From positions 1 through 5,696 of the forward strand of contig CAMDOY010000260.1 in assembly GCA_945903655.1 (NCBI GenBank): a stretch of 5,696 nucleotides of DNA. The letters run 5' to 3'. How positions within the stretch are numbered: the stretch's first letter is position 1; every line of letters starts with the position of its first letter. Below the pieces are notes generated by a model. That model was not told the DNA's origin, did no database searches, and worked only from the letters and a program-made list of their open reading frames with translations. Origin of the DNA: Rhizobium sp. Q54. GTDB taxonomy: Bacteria > Pseudomonadota > Alphaproteobacteria > Rhizobiales > Beijerinckiaceae. A program made the position numbers and the translations under genes. Of the stretch, positions 1-5,696 are shown one piece after another.

Positions 1-413
1 GTCTCCGGCGGCGTCCACAAGAAGATGTCGCCGAAGGGAACGCCGGGCACGCGCAGGCCCAGCGGCGCCAGCAGCGAGATGGAGGAAAAGGCGGCGGGCG
101 CACGCAAGGCGATTTCGGCGGCGAGCCAGCCGCCCAGCGAGGCGCCGACCACGGGGACGGGACCTAACTTGAGCGCTTCAAGGACCTCCAGATAGAAAAA
201 GGCGAGATCCCCGATGGTCTTCAGCCACTGGGGTTCCGCCGCGCCGTCAAAGCCGGGATGCTGCGGCGCGATCACGCGGAAGTTATGGGACAGCGCCTCG
301 ATGAAGGGTTCCCGAAGCCCGAAGGTATCCTCGGCGTCGAGAAACAGCAGCGGAGGGCCTGAGCCCACCTCCTGATATCGCAAACGCGTGTTCTTGATGA
401 CGACGCTGCGCAT
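1..413 (-). CDS. Alpha/beta hydrolase, N-terminal part (3' end beyond window)
   Basis: 137 codons of an alpha/beta-hydrolase-fold protein are visible; the gene continues past the left edge. After the first beta strands (VVIKNTRLRYQEVGSGPPLLFLD, residues about 4-26, shown in part as GSGPPLLFLD) come an HPGFDG motif at 52-57, typical of the strand-4 region, and the nucleophile elbow GASLGG at 90-95 with Ser92 as predicted nucleophile. The catalytic acid and His lie outside the window. The usual HG oxyanion motif after strand 3 is absent: the sequence reads LFLDAEDTFG. The ATG at 413 (spacing 3 nt from GGAG) is chosen, but an in-frame GTG at 422, preceded at good spacing by a GGGGGAGG stretch, is an equally credible start and adds three residues. 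It is divergent from the transporter operon. Family members hydrolyse esters, lactones or C-C bonds in carboxylic-acid breakdown; the substrate cannot be told. Confident of fold, not of reaction. Confidence 0.85.
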   Translation of the reverse strand, partial: MRSVVIKNTRLRYQEVGSGPPLLFLDAEDTFGLREPFIEALSHNFRVIAPQHPGFDGAAEPQWLKTIGDLAFFYLEVLEALKLGPVPVVGASLGGWLAAEIALRAPAAFSSISLLAPLGLRVPGVPFGDIFLWTPPE

Positions 414-567
414 GGGCTCCACGCGTCCCTCCCCCGAAATTTTTCCACATCCCGTTCCTAACATGATGTCCCCTGGACCGGCTGATTGCAATATATTTGC
501 TGGCGTCAATGAGTGGTTTTCGATATGGTTCGCCCAGCGGAGCCATATCGCGACATTGGGGGGAAAC
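414..567. promoter_or_regulatory. Divergent intergenic region between hydrolase and transporter operon
   Basis: These roughly 150 bases separate two divergently transcribed genes and should hold both promoters. An AT-rich island at 484-500 stands out from the GC-rich surroundings. It contains TATATT at 492-497, a 5/6 match to a sigma-70 -10 box on the + strand but without a convincing -35, and the palindromic TTGCAA at 486-491. On the - strand TTGCAA is followed after 17 nt by CATCAT, a weak promoter-like pair facing the hydrolase. The island also has four-base symmetric arms, GCAA-N5-TTGC (488-500), which could be a regulator half-site pair. A larger inverted repeat at 521-550 is listed separately. 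No promoter here is certain. Confidence 0.5.
521..550 (+). promoter_or_regulatory. Inverted repeat / 5' UTR hairpin before the binding-protein gene
   Basis: CGATATGG at 521-528 is perfectly inverted as CCATATCG at 543-550. In RNA the stem extends inward to 11 pairs (521-531 with 540-550, one G-U wobble at 529/542), closing an 8-nt loop at 532-539. It ends 7 nt before the G-rich ribosome binding site (558-563) of the ATG at 568. No T-run follows, so it is not an intrinsic terminator. It could be a repressor or activator operator (dyad centres 22 bp apart, two helical turns) or an mRNA structure that stabilises the transcript or tunes translation. The pairing is seen directly; the function is inference. 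Confidence 0.6.
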
Positions 568-1752
568 ATGCGGATTGGGATTATCGCAATCGCGTTCAGC
601 GTGGCGCTGGGCGCATCAGCGGCGCCTGCTGCGGCGCAAAACAAGGACCCACTCAAAATTGGCGTGCTCATGCCGACCACCGGGGTCTTCGCCGTTCTCG
701 GCGAGCGCCAGTTGAAGGGCATGCGTTTCGCAGTCCAGGAGTTCGGCGGCTCCATCGCCGGGCGCAAGATCGAACTGCTGCATGAAGACACTGAGGGCAA
801 TCCCTCCGTGGGCCTGCAAAAGGCCCGCAAGCTCGTAGGCTCCGACAAGATCGAGATCGCCACCGGCATCATCAATTCCGCGGTCGCCCTGGCGGTCGGC
901 CCCTATCTGTCGGGCCAGAAAATCCCGCTCGTGCTGTCCAACGCCTCGACCGATACGCTCACCGGCGACAAATGCGACCGCTATGTGTTCCGCGCCTCCT
1001 ATTCCAGCGCGCAGATCACCAAGCCCATTGGGATCTGGATGGCGAAGAACGCGCCCAAGAGCATCTATCTTCTGGCCTCCGACTATGTGGCGCCGCGTGA
1101 ATATATCGCCGCCTTCAAGGAGGGTTTCCTGGCCGGTGGCGGGACCATCGTGGGCGAGGCCTATCCGCCCTTCGCCAAGACGCAGGACTACGGCCCCTAT
1201 CTCGCGCAGGCCAAGGCCACCAATCCCGGCGCCATCTTCAGCGTGTTCTTCGCGGCGGAGGCCCTGACCTTCGTGAAGCAATATGAGTCCTTTGGCCTCA
1301 AGAAGGACATTCCGCTCTATGGGCCCATCGGCCTGACCCCGCCCGTGCTGCGCGCGGCCCAGGGCGCTTCAGCGCTGGATGTGGTGTCGCCCTCCAACTA
1401 TGTGGCGGAACTCTCTCATAAAGAGAATGTTGATTTCCGCGCCGCCTACATGAAGGCCTATGGCGAGGAGCCCGAGGAATTCGCGGTGATGGGCTATGAC
1501 TCCATGCGCTTCATCCTCGAAGCCGTGAAGGCCCGCAATGGCGAGACTGCGGATCGTCCGGGCATGGTGAGCGCCATCGAGAAGGTCTCCTATGTGGGTC
1601 CGCGCGGCCCCATGAAGATGGCCGCCAACCATCAGGCGACGCAGAACGTCTATATCGTCAAGACCGTCAAAAAGGGCGACAGCGTCGGCTTTGACGTGAT
1701 CGACACCTTCGCCAATTACGAAGATCCGGTGCAGGGCTGCAAGATGCAGTAA
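568..1752 (+). CDS. ABC transporter periplasmic substrate-binding protein (type-1 fold, HAAT class, aromatic-acid-like)
   Basis: A 394-residue secreted binding protein of the Peripla_BP_6 (LivJ/LivK-like) family that captures the ligand and hands it to the adjacent permeases. Residues 1-23 form a signal peptide (hydrophobic IIAIAFSVALGA, then APAAAQ) with cleavage likely near residue 23. The mature protein opens with LKIGVLMPTTGVFAVLG (29-45), the typical first strand and ligand loop, followed by ELLHEDTEGNP (69-79), LVLSNAST (121-128) and FRASYSS (141-147), which match the benzoate/aromatic-acid branch as I know it. Only two Cys are present, C136 and C391. The ATG at 568 is chosen because it follows GGGGGGAAAC and starts the signal peptide; the open frame extends further upstream but with no signal peptide or ribosome binding site. 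Length is normal. It is followed by an apparent terminator and then the permeases. Family assignment is firm; an aromatic ligand is inference. Confidence 0.95.
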   Translation: MRIGIIAIAFSVALGASAAPAAAQNKDPLKIGVLMPTTGVFAVLGERQLKGMRFAVQEFGGSIAGRKIELLHEDTEGNPSVGLQKARKLVGSDKIEIATGIINSAVALAVGPYLSGQKIPLVLSNASTDTLTGDKCDRYVFRASYSSAQITKPIGIWMAKNAPKSIYLLASDYVAPREYIAAFKEGFLAGGGTIVGEAYPPFAKTQDYGPYLAQAKATNPGAIFSVFFAAEALTFVKQYESFGLKKDIPLYGPIGLTPPVLRAAQGASALDVVSPSNYVAELSHKENVDFRAAYMKAYGEEPEEFAVMGYDSMRFILEAVKARNGETADRPGMVSAIEKVSYVGPRGPMKMAANHQATQNVYIVKTVKKGDSVGFDVIDTFANYEDPVQGCKMQ

Positions 1753-1759
1753 TCCCATG

Positions 1760-1789
1760 GCCGCGCGGGGTCCCGCGCGGCGTCTTTTT
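1760..1789 (+). terminator. Intrinsic terminator / attenuator inside the operon
   Basis: A GC-only stem pairs 1760-1769 with 1772-1781 (10 possible pairs; about 9 with a realistic 4-nt loop GGTC) and is followed by a five-T run at 1785-1789. It starts 7 nt after the stop codon of the binding-protein gene and ends 21 nt before the livH-type start. This is the classic arrangement for partial termination, giving more binding protein than membrane complex. It could also be the true end of the first transcript, but no clear promoter is visible in the remaining 21 nt. Confidence 0.8.
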
Positions 1790-1810
1790 CACGCCTTTGA
1801 CATGTGAGCC

Positions 1811-2698
1811 ATGCTTTCAGACCCCACATTCCTTATCGAACAGATCCTGAATTCCCTGCAATTCTCGATGCTGCTCTTTTTGCTGGCCATCGGCCTGTCG
1901 GTCGTGTTCGGCATGATGGATTATCTGAATCTGTCCCATGGCACGATCTACATGCTGTCGGCCTATCTGGCCTATTCCATCGCCGGGATCAGCGGGTCCT
2001 ACTGGCTTGCGCTCTTATGCGCCCCCGTCGCCGCCGCTCTGATTGGCGTCAGCCTCTATTATCTACTGCTCCAGCGGGTGACGCAGCACGGGCATCTCGC
2101 GCAGGTCTTGCTGACGGTCGGCGTGATCTATTTCGGTACGGAAATGCTGCGCATCCTCTATGGCGATCTGCCCAAGGGGGTGCCCGTCCCCGCCGCGCTT
2201 GAAGGCGTGGCGCGGGTGCTGGGCGTCGCCTATCCCAAATATCGCCTGTTCATCATCAGCGTCGGCCTCGTCACCATGGGGGTCCTTTATGTGGTGCTGG
2301 AGCGCACGCGCCTTGGTGCCCTGGTGCGCGCTGGCGTGGATGATCGGGTCACGGCGGAGACCATGGGCATCGACATCGCCAAGGTCTTTGCGGGGGTCTT
2401 CGCCATCGGCGCCTATCTGGCGGGTCTGGCGGGCGTCATCGCCGCGCCGGTCTTTGGCGTCTACACGGGCATGGACGTCAGCGTGATCATTCTGGTGCTG
2501 ATCGTCGTGGTGATCGGGGGCCTGGGCAGTCTGGCGGGCGCTATCGTCGGCTCCTTTCTCATCGGCTTCGCCGACACCTTCGGCAAGATCCTGCTGCCGG
2601 AGTTCGCCATGGTGATGATCTATCTGGTCATGGCGCTCGCGCTGGTCTTCCGGCCCAGCGGGCTGATGCCCGCCCGCCGCTTCATGGCGCAGGGTTAG
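1811..2698 (+). CDS. livH: Branched-chain amino acid-type ABC transporter permease, LivH family
   Basis: A 295-residue inner-membrane permease, one half of the translocation channel together with the next gene. Hydrophobic segments lie at about 10-34, 45-60, 63-86, 97-114, 144-163, 192-213, 223-258 and 265-282, giving about eight membrane spans. Family landmarks are NSLQFSMLLFLLAIGLSVVFG (14-34, shown here only as position), LNLSHG (39-44), the cytoplasmic coupling loop RAGVDDRVTAETMGI (173-187) that contacts the ATPases, and VVIGGLGSLAGAIVG (233-247). Length is normal for LivH. The ATG at 1811 has only a weak purine stretch before it (GTGAG), and a minimal ATG-TGA start-stop sits at 1802-1807. 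The gene follows the attenuator and is 3 nt upstream of the LivM-type gene. The symbol denotes the family; the ligand need not be leucine. Confidence 0.95.
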   Translation: MLSDPTFLIEQILNSLQFSMLLFLLAIGLSVVFGMMDYLNLSHGTIYMLSAYLAYSIAGISGSYWLALLCAPVAAALIGVSLYYLLLQRVTQHGHLAQVLLTVGVIYFGTEMLRILYGDLPKGVPVPAALEGVARVLGVAYPKYRLFIISVGLVTMGVLYVVLERTRLGALVRAGVDDRVTAETMGIDIAKVFAGVFAIGAYLAGLAGVIAAPVFGVYTGMDVSVIILVLIVVVIGGLGSLAGAIVGSFLIGFADTFGKILLPEFAMVMIYLVMALALVFRPSGLMPARRFMAQG

Positions 2699-2701
2699 CC
2701 C

Positions 2702-3639
2702 ATGGCCTCGCGCGTTTTCCTTCGTCGCGTCATTGGCGCCGGCCTTCTGGCCGCAGCCCTCGCGGGTTGCATGCTGGCGAGCTATTTCACCCAGGACCTC
2801 ATCGCCGAGGCGGCGATCCTCGCCGTCTTCGCCCTCAGCCTTGATTTTCTCGCCACCTGCGGGCTCGTCTCCTTCGGCCATGCGGGCCTTCTGGGGGTGG
2901 GCGCCTATGCCTTCGGCGGCCTCACGGTGCTGGCGGGCTATTCGCCCGGCACAGCGCTCGCCGCCGCCGTGCTGGGCGGCCTGATCGTCGCCATGGCGGC
3001 GGGCGTCTTTGCGGTCCGCACCACCGGCGCCTTCTTCATCATGGTGACCCTGGCCATGGCGGAGATGTTCTTCTCCTGGGTCTTCCGCGACCGGACCTTC
3101 AAGGGCGCCGATGGCATGGGCGGCGTGCCTCGGCTCGATCTCAGCGCAATCGGGGTCGATCTCAACGACGCATCAACCTTCGCCATCTTCGTGGTGCTGC
3201 TTTGCGCGGCGATCTGGCTGGCGCTGGAATTTCTGATCGTGTCGCCTTTCGGCCGCACCCTCGACGCCATCCGCCAAAATGCAGGCCGTGTGTCGGCGCT
3301 GGGCGGCTCGGTCTTCGCCTATCGGCTGGCGGCCTTCACCATTTCAGGCGGCATCGCGGCCTTCGCTGGCGCCTTCAAGGTCCAGCACACCAACTTCCTC
3401 TCGCCAGATCTGGCGGGCTGGCTCGCCTCGGGGGATGTGCTGATCGCGGTCGTGATTGGCGGCATCGGCACCCTGGTGGGGGGCATTCTGGGGGCGGCGA
3501 TTCTGGTCTTTCTGAAGGATTTCCTCTCCAGCCATTTCGGCCACTGGTATCTGTTTCTGGGCGCGATCTTCATGATGGTCGCCATCGGCCTGCCGCGCGG
3601 CATCGTGGGCTGGGTGCTGGAACTCCGGGGGAAGCGCCC

Positions 3640-3643
<4 letters not shown>
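2702..3643 (+). CDS. livM: Branched-chain amino acid-type ABC transporter permease, LivM family
   Basis: A 313-residue inner-membrane permease, partner of LivH. Hydrophobic segments lie at about 8-26, 33-52, 58-78, 84-104, 109-128, 159-180, 207-225, 244-270 and 283-303. Family landmarks are SLDFLATCGLVSFGHAGLLG (46-65), which matches the conserved N-terminal LivM block, KGADGMGGVPR (134-144), where LivM proteins usually have a GGADG-type motif, and the ATPase-coupling loop RTLDAIRQNAGRVSALG (185-201) followed by SGGIAAFAGAF (215-225). The ATG at 2702 is 3 nt after the livH stop, with a modest AGGG about 7 nt upstream. The end overlaps the LivG-type gene by 4 nt (ATGA), which suggests translational coupling. 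Nothing is truncated or unusual in length. Confidence 0.95.
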
Positions 3644-4403
<760 letters not shown>

Positions 4404-4407
<4 letters not shown>

Positions 4408-5105
4408 CCATGGAGCCCTTGCTGCGCGTTGACGACATCCAGACCTATCTGGGCGAGAGCCACATCCTCCAGGGCGTCTCGCTGGAGGCGCAGGCGGGCG
4501 AAGTTGTGGCGTTGCTTGGCCGCAATGGCGCGGGCAAGACCACGACCCTGCGCTCCATCATGCGCATCACGCCGCCGCGCGGCGGCAAGGTGATGTTTGA
4601 TGGGCAGGATCTCGCGGGCCTGAAGACCCATGCGGTGGCGCGGGCGGGCATCGCCTTCGTGCAGGAGCAGCGCGCCATCTTCCCCTCGCTCACGGTGGAG
4701 GAAAATCTTATCATCGCCCAGCGGGGCGAGGGCTGGACCATGGAGCGTGTCTTCGACGAGTTCCCAAGGGTCGCCGCCCGCAGGCGCAACGGCGGCGCGC
4801 AGCTTTCGGGCGGCGAGCAGCAGATGCTCGCCATCGCCCGCGCGCTGGTCGCCAATCCCCGCCTGATCCTGCTGGACGAACCCAGCGAGGGCCTCGCGCC
4901 GATCATTGTCGAGCAGATTCTAGAGCTGTTGCTGAAGCTGAAGGCCACGGGCCTGACCATGGTGCTGGTGGAGCAGAGCTTCGCGCTCGCCATGGCGCTG
5001 GCGGATCGCGCGGTGGTGCTGGGCAAGGGCCGCGTGCGCTGGAGCGGCGCCGCGCAGGAACTACGGGCGGCAGATGACATCCGACATGCATGGCTGGGGG
5101 TTTGA
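4404..5105 (+). CDS. livF: ABC transporter ATP-binding protein, LivF family
   Basis: A 233-residue cytoplasmic ATPase, partner of LivG. Motifs are Walker A GRNGAGKTT at 39-47, Q-loop Gln87 in FVQEQR, ABC signature LSGGEQQ at 134-140, Walker B LILLDEP at 154-160, SEGLAP D-loop region at 161-166, and LVEQ at 188-191, where the H-loop His is Gln. LivF proteins of known systems, E. coli included, also have Gln there, so this is normal for the family. The FPRVAARRRNGGAQLSGGEQQM stretch, which spans the signature, is characteristic of LivF. Translation starts within the LivG stop (ATGA, 4-nt overlap). This is the last gene of the operon; only 18 nt separate its stop from the end of the opposing pseudogene, and no canonical intrinsic terminator is visible there. 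Confidence 0.96.
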
Positions 5106-5123
5106 GGCGCTGAAACCTCGCCC

Positions 5124-5372
5124 TCAGGCCCCGTGCCCGAGATAGGCGACGTTGATCTCGCGGCTCTGGCGTAGTTCCTCCGGGGAGCCCTGCGCCACGC
5201 GCCACCCCTGATTGAGCACCATGCGCATGCTGTGAACGACGAAAATGATCGTCGCCCCTCTCGCGTCGATCTTGCGCACAATGTCGATTGCGGCGGTGAT
5301 GTCTTCGGGAATGATAACGGGGGGAGATGCAGGATGCAATGCGCCGCCCGCCCGCTCGCCCCAAGCGACAGC
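5124..5372 (-). pseudogene. Decayed LivG-type ABC ATPase fragment (C-terminal part)
   Basis: The reading frame on the - strand ends in a recognisable LivG tail: PEDITAAIDIVRKI, GATIIFVVHSMRMV, then LNQGWRVAQGSPEELRQ and NVAYLGHGA before the TGA at 5126-5124. Walker A, the Q-loop and the whole N-terminal half are missing. Aligned by eye with the intact LivG in this window, about nine residues are lost just after the H-loop (the segment equivalent to MDIADRITV). About eleven more, including the Walker B LDEP, are lost before PEDIT. The stretch AWGER further upstream may be a relic of the signature motif, so the left limit of homology (about 5309 or 5372) is uncertain. The H-loop Glu is Val (VVH). 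No credible start or ribosome binding site precedes it. It differs from the neighbouring livG, so it probably comes from another liv operon that once lay here. It cannot encode a working ATPase. Confidence 0.8.
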
Positions 5373-5391
5373 ACAGATCACGTTTCCGCCC

Positions 5392-5420
5392 CTGACAAAG
5401 GATCCCTCGCCTGCTAAGGT
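5392..5420 (+). promoter_or_regulatory. Possible sigma-70-type promoter for the Bug receptor
   Basis: CTGACA at 5392-5397 is a 5/6 match to TTGACA. It is followed after 17 nt by TAAGGT at 5415-5420, with a TGC extended -10 element just before it. The -10 is only a 3/6 match. Transcription would begin near 5427, leaving a leader of about 36 nt. It lies outside the clearest part of the ATPase remnant. This is a weak call by eye. Confidence 0.3.
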
Positions 5421-5462
5421 TGTCGTAAATCCAAAGCACAAAGCTTGAGAATTGGGGGGAAC

Positions 5463-5696
5463 ATGAAGCTGCTTGTGAAAGCCATAGCTTTGCTAACCGG
5501 GCCCATTCTGGCACTCGGCGTGATCCATGCAGCCCAGGCGCAACCCTATCCCTCCCAACCCATCAAGCTCATCGTCCCCTTCCCGCCAGGGGGCGTGAAC
5601 GATGCCGTTGCGCGGCCTTTTGTTGAAAAATTCAACAATATTTTGGGCAATATCGTGATCGAAAATCGCGGTGGCGCAGGCGGCATGATTGGCGGG
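5463..5696 (+). CDS. Bug/TctC-family tripartite tricarboxylate transporter substrate-binding protein, N-terminal part
   Basis: The first 78 codons of an extracytoplasmic solute receptor; the rest (usually about 320-330 residues in all) lies past the right edge. Residues 1-26 form a signal peptide (LLVKAIALLTGPILALGV, then HAAQAQ) with likely cleavage after AQA. The mature start PYPSQPIKLIVPFPPGG (28-44), followed by VNDAVARPF (45-53), is the diagnostic Bug signature; the PPGG loop and Asp47 lie in the region that binds a ligand carboxylate in solved family members. VIENRGGAGGMIGG (65-78) is the next conserved block. The ATG at 5463 follows ATTGGGGGGAAC, a leader almost identical to that of the ABC binding protein. 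The family binds carboxylates and works with TctA/TctB membrane subunits, or as an orphan receptor or sensor; no TctA/TctB is visible here. The ligand is unknown. Confidence 0.93.
   Translation, partial: MKLLVKAIALLTGPILALGVIHAAQAQPYPSQPIKLIVPFPPGGVNDAVARPFVEKFNNILGNIVIENRGGAGGMIGG

Noticed and set aside
473..490. Sigma-54-like promoter, CTGGAC...TTGCA, upstream of the binding-protein gene
   Set aside because: The GG and GC dinucleotides are separated by 11 nt in place of the required 10, and the -24 element reads TGGAC, not TGGCAC. It is probably chance.
388..567. Upstream 60-codon extension of the binding-protein frame
   Set aside because: It overlaps the divergent hydrolase start, has no ribosome binding site and would bury a clear signal peptide; the start at 568 is far better.
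616..1281. - strand open frame of 221 codons under the binding-protein gene
   Set aside because: Complementary-frame artefact opposite a well-supported gene; no family resemblance.
2063..2881. Long - strand open frame of 272 codons under livH/livM
   Set aside because: His/Asp/Gly-rich translation typical of the complement of hydrophobic permease codons, with no domain or ribosome binding site.
3202..3639. Upstream extension of the LivG frame
   Set aside because: It lies inside livM and is rich in Arg/Gly/His without homology; the ATGA overlap start at 3640 gives a normal-length LivG.
4968..4976. Gln in place of His in the LivF H-loop (LVEQ) as a defect
   Set aside because: LivF proteins in known systems, including E. 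coli, carry Gln at this position.
5103..5126. Small hairpin TGAGG/CCTCA after livF as operon terminator
   Set aside because: Only five pairs with a long loop and no T-run on either strand.
4445..5374. Long - strand open frame of 309 codons under livF
   Set aside because: Low-complexity Ser/Arg/Pro-rich translation with no recognisable domain, lying opposite a gene with all its ATPase motifs; a shadow frame in GC-rich DNA.

Overview
The window is GC-rich, densely coding DNA from a Gram-negative bacterium, most likely an alphaproteobacterium of the Bradyrhizobium/Rhodopseudomonas kind. This is inferred from gene content (a liv-type ABC operon beside a Bug-family receptor) and base composition judged by eye, not from a marker gene. 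It carries one complete five-gene ABC importer operon of the branched-chain amino acid / amide / aromatic acid (HAAT) class on the + strand. A cut-off divergent alpha/beta hydrolase lies upstream. Downstream are a decayed ABC-ATPase fragment on the - strand and the first 78 codons of a tripartite-tricarboxylate (Bug/TctC) receptor.

Layout. 1-413 (-): N-terminal part of an alpha/beta hydrolase running off the left edge. 414-567: divergent regulatory region with an AT-rich island and a strong 11-bp hairpin just before the ribosome binding site of the binding protein. 568-1752: secreted substrate-binding protein. 1760-1789: GC-rich hairpin followed by a T-run, an apparent intrinsic terminator or attenuator inside the operon. 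1811-2698 and 2702-3643: LivH- and LivM-type permeases, 3 nt apart. 3640-4407 and 4404-5105: LivG- and LivF-type ATPases, each joined to the gene before it by a 4-nt ATGA overlap. About 5124-5372 (-): remnant of a different LivG-type ATPase that has lost Walker A, Walker B and part of the segment after the H-loop. 5463-5696 (+): start of the Bug receptor, cut by the right edge.

How the genes work together. The binding protein captures a small carboxylate in the periplasm and delivers it to the LivH/LivM membrane pair, which is driven by LivG/LivF. The internal terminator would make the binding protein more abundant than the membrane complex. The binding protein resembles the aromatic-acid (benzoate-like) branch of the type-1 family more than classical leucine-binding proteins. 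With a hydrolase on one side and a Bug solute receptor on the other, the locus looks like an uptake and breakdown island for an aromatic or other organic acid; that substrate is inference. No wholly new system is evident. The points most worth checking are the 5' UTR hairpin, the intra-operon attenuator, the ATPase pseudogene and the unusual oxyanion region of the hydrolase.
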